Below are positions 40,558 to 49,772 of a stretch of 64,000 nt of DNA, piece after piece (positions within the stretch are counted from its first letter, which is position 1; every line of letters starts with the position of its first letter). Source of the DNA: Bacteroidota bacterium. GTDB taxonomy: Bacteria; Bacteroidota; Ignavibacteria; Ignavibacteriales; Melioribacteraceae. Below the pieces are notes generated by a model that had not been told where the DNA came from, did not search any database, and saw only the letters and a list, made by a program, of their open reading frames with translations. Both the position numbers and the translations under genes were made by a program. Location of the stretch: positions 1-64,000 of the forward strand of contig JAHJTX010000063.1 in assembly GCA_018829545.1 (NCBI GenBank), read 5' to 3'.

Positions 40558-42489
40558 ATGTTTGGATTAGCTCTTGCGGATTGGACAGTAATTCTGGTTT
40601 ATTTCGTACTGATTATCGGGATTTCTCTTTTTTATTATAAGCGGGCAGGAAAAGATACTAATCAGTTTTTTCTTTCCGGAAGGAATATGCCTTGGTGGCT
40701 TGCCGGAACCGCAATGGTTGCAACCACATTTGCCGCCGATACGCCTTTAGCCGTTACAGAACTAGTTGCTAAAAACGGAATTGCCGGTAACTGGTTATGG
40801 TGGAATCTTGCAATAGGCGGAATGCTTACAGTTTTTTTCTATGCAAAAATGTGGAGAAGAGCGGGCATTTTAACCGATGTGGAATTTGTGGAAATTAGAT
40901 ACTCCGGTAAACCGGCTGCTTTTCTAAGAGGATTTAGAGCGCTTTATCTCGGTTTGTTCATGAATAGTATTGTGCTTGCATGGGTTAATAAGGCAATGGA
41001 AAAAATTTTCGAAGTTACAATTCCCGGACTTGATGCGTTTACACTCGTTATTGGAAGCATGATAATTATTGCTTTTTATGCCTCTGCATCAGGTCTTTTA
41101 GGAAGCGCCAGAATAGATGCGCTTCAATTTGTGATTGCTATGATTGGCTGTATAGTTTTAGCAATTATTGTCGTGAATATTCCATCTGTTGGCGGATTAG
41201 CCGGAATAAAATCAAAACTTGGCTCTTGGGTTTTTGAATTCACTCCAAATATTAGTTCAAGCACAAGTTCAATTGATCCGGTTCTTGGCGGAACATTGGC
41301 AATATCGGTCGGCGCTTTTATTGCGCATATCGGTTTGCAGTGGTGGTCATCGTGGTATCCTGGCGCAGATCCAGGCGGCGGTGGCTATATTGCACAGCGC
41401 ATGATGTCCGCAAAAGATGAACAGCATTCAATGTTTGCAACTCTTTGGTTTACAATTGCTCATTATTGTTTGCGCCCTTGGCCTTGGATAATTGTTGCGC
41501 TTGCAGCTTTGGTTTTATTGCCAAGATTTGACGCGGACGTTATAAGAGATACAAATGTAATTGCGAATTATTCGGAGGCATTTGAGTTATATAAACAGTC
41601 AAAACTCTCCGGCAAAGAAGTAAGCAGTATAACAAATGATGCCCAGCTTCTTGATAAAGTTAAAAGATTTGAGGACAGTAATTTTTACGAAAGTTATGAA
41701 AACACAATCGATCCAGGTAAAATGTTTCCGAAACTTATGGTTCGCTACTTACCTGCCGGTTTACTCGGATTATTGATTGCGGTTTTTCTCGCCGCATACA
41801 TGTCCACAATTTCCTCACAGCTAAATTGGGGAACCTCGTATCTCATCAACGATTTTTACAGAAGATTTATTAAGAGATCCGCGGACGAAAGGCATTATGT
41901 TCTGGTTTCAAGAATAATGATAATCCTATTAATGATTGTATCCCTGCTGATAACAAGATATTTGCTTAATACAATTTCGGGAGCTTGGGAATTTATTATA
42001 AATGCCAGCGCCGGAATTGGCGCGGTTCTAATTTTGCGATGGTTCTGGTGGAGAATAAATGCGTGGTCGGAAATTTCCGCAATGATTGCTCCATTAATAA
42101 TTTATCCAATCGCAAAATATGGTTACGGAATGGAATCGCCCATGACGCTTTATCCAACCGTGATTGGAACAACAATAGTGTGGGTAATTGTTACTTTTAT
42201 TACAAAGCCAACTTCAAGTGAAGTGCTTAATAGTTTTTATAAAAAGATACACCCTGGCGGAATTGGATGGAAAAAATTTACGGTGGCGTTCCCTGAAATT
42301 ACGCCCGATTCCGGTTATCCGAAATTATTCATCAATTGGATGGCTGGAATTGTTCTTGTATATTCATCCCTATACGCGAGTGGAAACTTTTTATTCGCTG
42401 AATATAATAAAGGTGTTGTCTCATTAACTTTAGTTATTATCAGTTCGTTTATACTATTTACCAATATAAATCGAGACACAAAAAAATGA
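40558..42489 (+). CDS. Sodium:solute symporter (SSS family), long form
   Basis: A second SSS transporter, 643 aa, clearly different from its neighbour. TNQFFLSGRNMPWWLAGTAMVATTFAADTPLAVTEL opens the core, and AVFLAAYMSTISSQLNWGTSYLINDFYRRF is the sodium site helix. An extra ~60-residue polar loop (around residues 320-380) and additional C-terminal helices explain the length. Three nt at its end overlap the HAD gene start. Substrate unknown. Confidence 0.92.
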   Translation: MFGLALADWTVILVYFVLIIGISLFYYKRAGKDTNQFFLSGRNMPWWLAGTAMVATTFAADTPLAVTELVAKNGIAGNWLWWNLAIGGMLTVFFYAKMWRRAGILTDVEFVEIRYSGKPAAFLRGFRALYLGLFMNSIVLAWVNKAMEKIFEVTIPGLDAFTLVIGSMIIIAFYASASGLLGSARIDALQFVIAMIGCIVLAIIVVNIPSVGGLAGIKSKLGSWVFEFTPNISSSTSSIDPVLGGTLAISVGAFIAHIGLQWWSSWYPGADPGGGGYIAQRMMSAKDEQHSMFATLWFTIAHYCLRPWPWIIVALAALVLLPRFDADVIRDTNVIANYSEAFELYKQSKLSGKEVSSITNDAQLLDKVKRFEDSNFYESYENTIDPGKMFPKLMVRYLPAGLLGLLIAVFLAAYMSTISSQLNWGTSYLINDFYRRFIKRSADERHYVLVSRIMIILLMIVSLLITRYLLNTISGAWEFIINASAGIGAVLILRWFWWRINAWSEISAMIAPLIIYPIAKYGYGMESPMTLYPTVIGTTIVWVIVTFITKPTSSEVLNSFYKKIHPGGIGWKKFTVAFPEITPDSGYPKLFINWMAGIVLVYSSLYASGNFLFAEYNKGVVSLTLVIISSFILFTNINRDTKK

Positions 42490-43334
42490 TTCGGAAAGAC
42501 TTACTAAAAAACATAAGACTAATTGTTTTCGATCTTGACGGCACGCTTCTAACAAGTGATAACCGGATTGGTTCGGAAAGCATTCGGCTTGTAAATGAAT
42601 TGCGTAAATACAACGTGCGTTTTTCTTTTGCTACAGGCAGATTGCACAGCGCTATCATTGAACACGCAGAAACTCTCAGTCTTAAAACGCCTCTAATTTC
42701 TCTGGATGGTTCTTTAATTAAAAATTATCCTGAAGATAATATAATTTTTGAATCATATATTCCTGCAAAATATGTTAAAAAAGCAATTGCTCTTGCAGAT
42801 AAACTTTTACTGAAAATTGCTCTTTGTCATGGAGATGCAATCTATTATACCGAGCACAACTCTTCAATTGAAATACTTCTTGATAAATTCGGAGCAAAGT
42901 TTGAGGAGATAAAACAGTATGGTGATTACGTTGATAAAACACTTGAGCTCGTAGTGAGCGGCGAATATAAAGATCCCATAAAGTACCTTGCCAATAAAAT
43001 GGCATTCCCTTACACTTTTGGATTGAGTACTTCTTATTATAAATCTCACCGAAGGGGAGACATATATTATTTTGAGGCAAGAAAACAGGGCGTTAATAAA
43101 GGAACAGGTTTAAAAAAACTCGCATCGCATTTGGGAATTAAAATTTCCGAAACTGCCGTAATGGGAGATTGGTATAACGATAGGCACATGTTCGATACGG
43201 GAGCTTTGAAAATTGCAGTAGCTAACGCTGTGCCTGAAATAAAACATCACGCAGATTTAATTACAAAAAAAACTAATGATGAAGATGCAGCCGCAGAATT
43301 TTTACAAATGGTTTTACAAGCCAAAAAAAATTGA
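42486..43334 (+). CDS. HAD-superfamily phosphatase, Cof type
   Basis: A 282-aa hydrolase of the Cof/YbiV-like subfamily IIB. The nucleophile motif is FDLDGTLL with D16 and D18. The Thr/Ser motif is in SFATGRL, and the C-terminal motif is MGDWYNDRHMFDTG followed by AVANAVPEIK. Such enzymes dephosphorylate sugar phosphates or nucleotide cofactors. The position after two sodium symporters is compatible with sugar-phosphate turnover but does not prove it. Confidence 0.92.
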   Translation: MIRKDLLKNIRLIVFDLDGTLLTSDNRIGSESIRLVNELRKYNVRFSFATGRLHSAIIEHAETLSLKTPLISLDGSLIKNYPEDNIIFESYIPAKYVKKAIALADKLLLKIALCHGDAIYYTEHNSSIEILLDKFGAKFEEIKQYGDYVDKTLELVVSGEYKDPIKYLANKMAFPYTFGLSTSYYKSHRRGDIYYFEARKQGVNKGTGLKKLASHLGIKISETAVMGDWYNDRHMFDTGALKIAVANAVPEIKHHADLITKKTNDEDAAAEFLQMVLQAKKN

Positions 43335-43340
43335 GATAGT

Positions 43341-45542
43341 ATGAGTACATTCGATAGACTTAAATCCAGCAAAAGGATAGGGTTCCTTATCTTATTAGCG
43401 ACTATTGTTCTAATAGTTTTAATGTTTCCTAAGGGCGAATCTCTGGAATCGGAAGTCGCAATTAGTTCAATTTGGATTCAGGACGATTTAATTGCTTCCA
43501 TGCCATTTGAAATTTTAAAAGATCCGGTCGAGTATGAAAAAGAAAAAAATTCCGTCTCGCAAAAGGTACTGCCAATTTTCGTAAAAAGGAGTGAGCAGGT
43601 AATTAAAACTCTGGACTCTCTAAGGAATTATAATTCATTTCTTAAGGATATTATTGACGCAGACATAAAATCTCCTTCAAGGAATTCCTATCAAAATACA
43701 ATTCTAACTGAGGGAGCATTTCAATCATTTAGAAAAATTAGGAAGCGGGAAACTCAACTATCATCGCGGCTGGATAATTCGCTGATTCAAATTTTTAATC
43801 TGTCATCGGAGGCAATAGAAAAAATTTATTCTAACGGACTATTAAATGTTCCTCTTGACACTATTAACAAAGATACCGTGTCTTTGCGTGACGGAAAATT
43901 TCAGAGAATATTTCTTAAGTCTAACTTTTTTGATAGAAGCATCACGGTAGATTATCTTAACACCCAGCTTGCACAAAGCGGAATTAAAGATAAAGAACTC
44001 AAAAGCGCCATAAAAGAATATATTAGCTTTTTTTTAGTTCCCGATATTTATTACAGCAAGGAACTTACTGAGGAAGCAAAAGTAATTGCGCGGGATAAAA
44101 TATCCGGCAACCGGGGTATTGTAAATGAAAATGAACGTATAGTTGCAAAGCACGATAGAATTACACCGGAAATAAAAGCCAAAATAGATTCTTATAGAAT
44201 AGCCAAAGGAGCCGAAACCGGTTTCTGGGGAACATTTGCCCAAAACATGGGCAAGCTAGTTCACGTAATTTTAATTTTTGTATTATTTGTAATTTATATT
44301 CATCTGTTCCGCAAAAAAATATTTAATGACAATTTTAAAATTCTGCTGATTGCAATCATCATTCTTTTCGTGAGCGGGCAGGGTTTTCTTGTTTCACAAC
44401 TAAATGTTAAGGGTCCAATCGAGTATCTAATCCTCGTTCCTGTTGCTTCAATGTTAATTACGATTATGTTCGACAGTAGAGTTGGGTTTTATTCTACTAT
44501 AGTCATCTCGTTGATTATTGGCGCGCTCAGAGGAAACGATTATGCGCTGACCGTTACAAGTATTGTTGCAGGCGGATTAGGCGCTTACACAGTGCGTGAT
44601 ATTAAAAATAGAAATCAGATATTCCGTTCATTCATATTTATACTTATTGGATATGTCGCGAGTATAATTGCTTTCGGTTTGGAGCGATTCGAATCTTACG
44701 ACCAATTATTAATAAGCTCAGCTTTCGCAGCGTCAAATTCTATCCTGAGTCCGGCTCTTACATTTGGACTGATTATATTTATCGAAAAAATGTTTAAAAT
44801 AACCACCGATCTAACATTGCTGGAGTTATCAGATTTTAATTCTCCGGCGTTAAAGGAATTAGCTAGAAGTGCGCCCGGTACTTTCACTCATTCAATGACG
44901 ATAGGTTCTATGGTAGAAAGCGCTGCAGAAGTTATCGGAGCAAATCCAATTCTTGCTAGAGTCGGCGCTTACTATCACGATATAGGCAAATCTGCAAACC
45001 CAACAGGATTTGTTGAGAATCAAGTTAGCGATGTAAATATTCACGAAAAATTAGAGCCAACTAAAAGCGCAGAACTAATTATTCAACACGTTAAACGCGG
45101 GATGGAATTGGGAGAAAAATATAACCTTCCTAAAGAAATAATTGATTTCATCCCAATGCATCACGGCACCATGGTTGTAACCTACTTTTATGAGAAGGCA
45201 AAGGAATTATCCGGTAAGGAAAATGTTAATATAAAAGATTTCCGCTATCCGGGACCCAAGCCAAATTCCAAAGAAACCGCCCTTTTAATGTTTGCTGATG
45301 CGTGTGAATCTGCTGTTAGAGCAATGGTTGATCCCGATCCGCAAAAAGTTGAAAATGTAATTAATAATTTGATAAAAATAAGATTAGATGACGGGCAGTT
45401 AGACGATTCTCCAATAACGCTTTCGGATATCAAAAAAGTAAAAGAATCATTTTTGGCAATATTGATAGGGCAAACTCACAAACGGATTAGATACCCAAAA
45501 CAGGATGAACTTGAAAGCAATTTAGATGAAGAAGCTAAATGA
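43341..45542 (+). CDS. PgpH-type membrane HD phosphodiesterase
   Basis: A 733-aa membrane protein with one N-terminal helix (about 13-30), a ~270-residue external 7TMR-HDED-like domain, a cluster of seven helices (about 310-485) and a cytoplasmic HD domain. HD-motif residues include H546-D547 in YYHDIGK, HSMTIG upstream and MHHGT downstream. This architecture is that of PgpH, which hydrolyses cyclic di-AMP. The xer gene overlaps its end by 4 nt. Confidence 0.93.
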   Translation: MSTFDRLKSSKRIGFLILLATIVLIVLMFPKGESLESEVAISSIWIQDDLIASMPFEILKDPVEYEKEKNSVSQKVLPIFVKRSEQVIKTLDSLRNYNSFLKDIIDADIKSPSRNSYQNTILTEGAFQSFRKIRKRETQLSSRLDNSLIQIFNLSSEAIEKIYSNGLLNVPLDTINKDTVSLRDGKFQRIFLKSNFFDRSITVDYLNTQLAQSGIKDKELKSAIKEYISFFLVPDIYYSKELTEEAKVIARDKISGNRGIVNENERIVAKHDRITPEIKAKIDSYRIAKGAETGFWGTFAQNMGKLVHVILIFVLFVIYIHLFRKKIFNDNFKILLIAIIILFVSGQGFLVSQLNVKGPIEYLILVPVASMLITIMFDSRVGFYSTIVISLIIGALRGNDYALTVTSIVAGGLGAYTVRDIKNRNQIFRSFIFILIGYVASIIAFGLERFESYDQLLISSAFAASNSILSPALTFGLIIFIEKMFKITTDLTLLELSDFNSPALKELARSAPGTFTHSMTIGSMVESAAEVIGANPILARVGAYYHDIGKSANPTGFVENQVSDVNIHEKLEPTKSAELIIQHVKRGMELGEKYNLPKEIIDFIPMHHGTMVVTYFYEKAKELSGKENVNIKDFRYPGPKPNSKETALLMFADACESAVRAMVDPDPQKVENVINNLIKIRLDDGQLDDSPITLSDIKKVKESFLAILIGQTHKRIRYPKQDELESNLDEEAK

Positions 45543-46429
45543 CAGAATTTTTGAAAGAATATCTTTCATACGTAAAAATTGAAAAGGACTTATCGGATAA
45601 TACAGTTGAATCTTATAAAAGCGACTTAAAGAAATTTCTTGAATACTTAGCCGTTCAAAAAATTGCTGATCTGAATGCGGTAACATCGAAAACAATTTCC
45701 GAATATTTTAATCTTCAGAGAGATAACCGCATTGCCTCTAAAACCACGTCGCGTTACTTATCTGCATTAAAAGGTTTCTTCAGATATCTGCATTATCAAG
45801 AGTATATTCAGAATGATCCTACTGAAATTTTAAAAAGTATTTCAAGAGAACGGAAGTTGCCAGTCGTGCTGGCTGTTTACGAAATTGATGATATATTGAA
45901 TCAACCAAATATTAAGGATACTCTTGGCTTGAGGGATAGAGCTATGCTGGAACTCCTTTACTCTTCGGGTTTACGAGTTTCGGAATTAATTAATCTGAAA
46001 GTAAGCGATCTTTATTTTGAGAACGAAGTAATTAGAGTTTTTGGAAAAGGTTCCAAACAAAGAATTGTTCCAATTGGGAAAAGCGCACGGAAATGGATTA
46101 AAAATTATCTAATAAAATCTAGACCTTCGCTAGAAAAGAAAATGAAAAGCGCCAATATTATTTTCTTAAATAAGCGCGGCACAAAATTATCGAGAATGGG
46201 AGTATGGAAAATAATCGATAAATATTCTAAGGATGCAGGAATAAAAAAGGCTGTCCATCCGCATACTTTCAGGCACTCTTTCGCCACGCATCTATTGGAA
46301 GGCGGGGCAGACTTGCGCGCGGTTCAGGAAATGCTGGGGCATGCTGATATTTCAACTACGCAGATTTATACGCACATTAACAGGGATTTTATCAAGCAGG
46401 TTCACAAAGATTTTCATCCGAGGGGTTAA
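45539..46429 (+). CDS. Tyrosine recombinase XerC/XerD
   Basis: A 296-aa site-specific recombinase resolving chromosome dimers. The N-terminal SAM-like DNA-binding domain (1-~85) is followed by a catalytic domain with R146 (SSGLRVSEL), HPHTFRHSFATHLLEGG, LGHADISTTQIYTH and nucleophile Y277. The length and lack of neighbouring phage genes mark it as the housekeeping Xer, partner of FtsK at 22943. XerC versus XerD is undecided. Its stop codon lies within the repeat at 46426. Confidence 0.93.
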   Translation: MTEFLKEYLSYVKIEKDLSDNTVESYKSDLKKFLEYLAVQKIADLNAVTSKTISEYFNLQRDNRIASKTTSRYLSALKGFFRYLHYQEYIQNDPTEILKSISRERKLPVVLAVYEIDDILNQPNIKDTLGLRDRAMLELLYSSGLRVSELINLKVSDLYFENEVIRVFGKGSKQRIVPIGKSARKWIKNYLIKSRPSLEKKMKSANIIFLNKRGTKLSRMGVWKIIDKYSKDAGIKKAVHPHTFRHSFATHLLEGGADLRAVQEMLGHADISTTQIYTHINRDFIKQVHKDFHPRG

Positions 46430-46537
46430 TCCGCCTTCGCTCGCTTCGGCAGAGGAGAAGAGTGGGTGAAGTCCCCGTAGCTTGCTGCGGAATATGAGTC
46501 CATAGCTTGCTCTGGGGTTCATACCATTGATTTTCCA
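46426..46537 (+). repeat. Structured dispersed repeat, copy B
   Basis: Second copy of the repeat at 38529-38642. It starts TTAATCCGCC, and this TAA is the stop codon of xer. Hairpins CCGTAG-CTTG-CTGCGG and CCATAG-CTTG-CTCTGG match those of copy A in position and loop. The two copies have the same orientation relative to their upstream gene. Confidence 0.85.
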
Positions 46538-46624
46538 AAAACATACGTTTTCTCATCAATTTTGAGATGCGGCTCGATGTTGTTATTTTTACACGCAATA
46601 ATTATAAAATTAAAAGAATATTTA

Positions 46625-47575
46625 ATGAAAATCAGCGGTTTTTCTTTTGTACGAAATGGAATTAAACTATACTATCCTGTTATAGAGTCTATTAAATCCA
46701 TACTTCCGATAGTAGATGAGTTTGTTATTGCTGTTGGAAAAGGCGATGATGACGATTCAACCAGATCTGAAATTGCTGCTATCGAAAGTGATAAAATCAA
46801 AATTATTGATACTGTATGGGAAGAGAAATATTTCAAAAAAGGCGTAATAAATTCTATTCAAACGGATATTGCCCAAAATGAATGTACCGGCGATTGGCTG
46901 TTTTATCTGCAGGCGGATGAAGTAGTTCACGAAAAGTATTTGGATACAATTAAAGCTAGATGCTTGCAATTGGTGAATAACGAGGAAATAGAAGGCTTGT
47001 TATTTCGGTATAAACATTTTTGGGGAGATTATAATCATTACCATTCCGGTCATGGTTGGTATCCGAATGAGATTAGAATTGTTCGAAATAAACCTAATAT
47101 TCATTCGTGGCAGAGTGCGCAATCATTCAGAAAGTTCGATTATTATGATAACCCGCGCCAGCCCGATGGACATTATAAATTAAAAGTTGCTGCTGTTGAT
47201 GCGGAAATATTTCATTACGGATGGGTTCGTCCTCCACATCTGATGCAGAATAAAAGACGCGCTCTGGACTCAGTTCATTGGGGTTTGAATCGCGCTAAAG
47301 ATCATTATGAACAGGCGCCAATGGAATTTGATTATGGTCCGTTAAGTTTACTTAGTGAATACGAAGGGACTCATCCGGAAGTTATGGCGAAAATGATTGC
47401 CGCGCATAATTGGAAAGATAAATTACAGATTAAAGGCAAAACCAATAAATACCGCGAACCGCACAAACACGAAAAATATATTTATAGACTTCTTTCTTTT
47501 CTGGAAAAAATATTCAACGGCGGAAAGCAATTCGGAGGATTTAGAAATTATATTTTGGTAAAAAAATCAACTTGA
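46625..47575 (+). CDS. Family 2 glycosyltransferase-like protein
   Basis: A 316-aa GT-A-fold protein. The N-terminus MKISGFSFVRNG begins a nucleotide-binding domain, and WLFYLQADEVVHEKY carries the acidic metal-site motif. IHSWQSAQSF and FHYGWVRPPH follow in the C-terminal half. I prefer the ATG at 46625. A frame upstream to 46562 adds 21 residues of unlikely sequence. This is the first gene of the surface-glycan cluster. Confidence 0.82.
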   Translation: MKISGFSFVRNGIKLYYPVIESIKSILPIVDEFVIAVGKGDDDDSTRSEIAAIESDKIKIIDTVWEEKYFKKGVINSIQTDIAQNECTGDWLFYLQADEVVHEKYLDTIKARCLQLVNNEEIEGLLFRYKHFWGDYNHYHSGHGWYPNEIRIVRNKPNIHSWQSAQSFRKFDYYDNPRQPDGHYKLKVAAVDAEIFHYGWVRPPHLMQNKRRALDSVHWGLNRAKDHYEQAPMEFDYGPLSLLSEYEGTHPEVMAKMIAAHNWKDKLQIKGKTNKYREPHKHEKYIYRLLSFLEKIFNGGKQFGGFRNYILVKKST

Positions 47576-47751
47576 AAAAAGTTCTTCTACTTACATATTA
47601 TTTCCCTCCCGAAGGAGGTCCCGCCGTTCAAAGACCTCTTAAATTTGCAAAATATTTACCTCAATTCGGGTATGAATTTATTGTTCTAACATCAAGACAT
47701 CCTGTAAAAAAGAAAGATGAATCCGGTTGTGAAAATAATATGTGTTTATAA
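47572..47751 (+). pseudogene. Truncated family 4 glycosyltransferase
   Basis: A TTG-started frame overlapping the previous stop encodes 59 residues: KKVLLLTYYFPPEGGPAVQR then LKFAKYLPQFGYEFIVLT. This is the classic first beta-strand and helix of GT4 enzymes that normally run to about 380-430 aa. The frame stops after the second strand, and no continuation in another frame was seen in the next 100 nt. It looks like a deletion or exchange breakpoint. Confidence 0.8.
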
Positions 47752-47853
47752 AATACTTATGCAGAATTTTCCTTATTTTAATGATGAGGTTTATTGCTTG
47801 CGTATAAATAATTATAAGGTTAATTAAGTCAAGTCATAGAAGAAACAATATTT

Positions 47854-48633
47854 ATGAAATGTAAAATTTGCAAATCAGATACGAAAGTACAATTTATAAC
47901 AAAAATATTGAACAAGTACAATGTGCGATATTTTCATTGTCAAAATTGCGGATTTCTTCAAACCGAGGAACCATATTGGCTAGAAAAAGCATATAAACAA
48001 CCGATTAATGATATTGACACGGGTATATTGCAAAGAAATATAGAATTTGCAAGAGTAACGTCTGTAATTCTTTATCAATATTTTGAAAAAACATCCCCTT
48101 TCCTTGATTACGCCGGAGGGTATGGTATATTTATCCGGCTGATGCGCGATATAGGATTTGACTTTTATTGGTACGATCCATTTTCAGAAAATATATTTGC
48201 TAAAGGATTTGAGTGCTCCGAAGAAAAAAATTTCGAAGCAATAACGATTTTTGAATGTTTCGAACATTTTGCCAATCCATTGGCTGAAATAGAAAAAATA
48301 ATAGATATCTCCCCAAATATTATATTTTCAACAAATCTTTTGCCTGATCCAGTGCCGGATATTAATAAATGGTGGTATTATACCCCGGAACATGGCCAAC
48401 ATATAGCATTTTATACTATGAATACTCTTAAATATATTACTGAAAAATATTCCTTAAATTTAATATCTAACGGATCTTATCTCCATTTATTCACTATAGA
48501 GGATATAAATCAAAAAAAATTCAGAAAAATATTAAAAAAATCAAGAAAATATTTTAATAATACAATTAAAAAATCTATGTCATCAAGAACCCTTGAAGAT
48601 ATGCATTATATTAAATCAATAATTAAGCAGTAA
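47854..48633 (+). CDS. Class I SAM methyltransferase with zinc ribbon
   Basis: A 259-aa protein. The N-terminal zinc ribbon has two CxxC pairs (CKIC at residues 3-6, CQNC near 30), then a methyltransferase core with FLDYAGGYGIFIRLM as the SAM glycine loop and TIFECFEHFANPLAEI. Zinc-ribbon methyltransferases of this kind usually modify sugars or nucleotide-sugars in polysaccharide loci. It is the first intact gene after the truncated GT4 and is AT-rich. Confidence 0.83.
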   Translation: MKCKICKSDTKVQFITKILNKYNVRYFHCQNCGFLQTEEPYWLEKAYKQPINDIDTGILQRNIEFARVTSVILYQYFEKTSPFLDYAGGYGIFIRLMRDIGFDFYWYDPFSENIFAKGFECSEEKNFEAITIFECFEHFANPLAEIEKIIDISPNIIFSTNLLPDPVPDINKWWYYTPEHGQHIAFYTMNTLKYITEKYSLNLISNGSYLHLFTIEDINQKKFRKILKKSRKYFNNTIKKSMSSRTLEDMHYIKSIIKQ

Positions 48634-48637
48634 ATTA

Positions 48638-49753
48638 ATGAAGATATTGTTTGATTATGAAATATTTAGTTTACAAAAATATGGTGGTATTTCACGTTAT
48701 TTTTATGAATTGATGAATCAATTTTATCAGGATCATGATATAGAAATTGTGTTCCCGCTGTATTTTTCACATAATCAATATATCCAAAAAACGCCGTTTT
48801 CCAACCATATTACTTTTTTCCCAAATATCAGATTTGGATTAAGAAATAATGTTATAAAATATCTAAATAGAATAAATCACAGACAATGTATTAAAACTAT
48901 TTCGCTGCAAAATTATGATGGTTTCCATCCAACTTTCTACTCCCCCTATTTCCTCCATTTAATTAAGCAAAAACCGTTTGTTATCACTATTCACGATATG
49001 ATTCATGAAATATTTCCGGAATATTTTTCTTCTAATGATAAAGTTTCTTCAAATAAAAAGCTGTTGGCTGAAAAATCCACAAAAATAATCGCAGTCTCGG
49101 AAAACACAAAAAAAGATATAATAAAATTTTATGGCATACCTGATGATAAAATTTCCGTTATTCACCATGGATGTTCCTTTAATAAAAAATCTGATGAATC
49201 AAAACTTAAACTGAATAACCTACCTAAGAAATATTTACTTTTTGTAGGGAAACGATCGCTTTATAAGAATTTCATCTCTTTTATTAAATCTATTATTACT
49301 CTAATTCACGGTTTTGATGATTTACATGTAGTGTGTGCTGGGGGTGGAAAATTTACCGAAGAAGAAATTGCAGTATTCCGTCAAAATAATATTATTAATA
49401 GACTGCATTATTATTTTATTACTGATTCTATTTTAGCTAATCTATATAAAAATGCTATAGCTTTAGTTTTTCCATCAATATATGAAGGTTTTGGTATGCC
49501 CATTTTAGAAGCTTTTTTCTTCGGATGCCCGGTTGCGCTAAGTAATTTAAGTTCTTTCCCTGAAGTCGCAGGCAAAGCTGGATTATATTTTAATCCTTTT
49601 GAAAAAGCATCGATTAAAGACGCAGTTTTAAAAGTGATTCAAGATGATAAACTAAGAGATGATTTGAAAAAAGAGGGTTATAAACAATTGGAAAAGTATT
49701 CATGGGAAAAAACAGCAAAAGCAACAAAAAAGCTTTACCATGGTATTTTTTAA
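48638..49753 (+). CDS. Family 4 glycosyltransferase
   Basis: A 371-aa GT-B enzyme. The N-terminus KILFDYEIFSLQKYGGISRYFYEL and the C-terminal donor site VFPSIYEGFGMPILEAFFFGCPVALS, then FPEVAGKAGLYF, are typical of mannosyl- or rhamnosyltransferases of the WbdA/MtfB kind. The E-x7-E motif lies in that C-terminal stretch. 4 nt after the methyltransferase, so the two are probably co-translated. Confidence 0.9.
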   Translation: MKILFDYEIFSLQKYGGISRYFYELMNQFYQDHDIEIVFPLYFSHNQYIQKTPFSNHITFFPNIRFGLRNNVIKYLNRINHRQCIKTISLQNYDGFHPTFYSPYFLHLIKQKPFVITIHDMIHEIFPEYFSSNDKVSSNKKLLAEKSTKIIAVSENTKKDIIKFYGIPDDKISVIHHGCSFNKKSDESKLKLNNLPKKYLLFVGKRSLYKNFISFIKSIITLIHGFDDLHVVCAGGGKFTEEEIAVFRQNNIINRLHYYFITDSILANLYKNAIALVFPSIYEGFGMPILEAFFFGCPVALSNLSSFPEVAGKAGLYFNPFEKASIKDAVLKVIQDDKLRDDLKKEGYKQLEKYSWEKTAKATKKLYHGIF

Positions 49754-49772
49754 AAATATTTGAGATTGCATT

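Noticed and set aside
45539-46429. Xer recombinase as the integrase of a genomic island or prophage
   Set aside because: Length, motifs and operon partner fit the housekeeping XerC/D. No attachment repeats, phage genes or tRNA target are adjacent.
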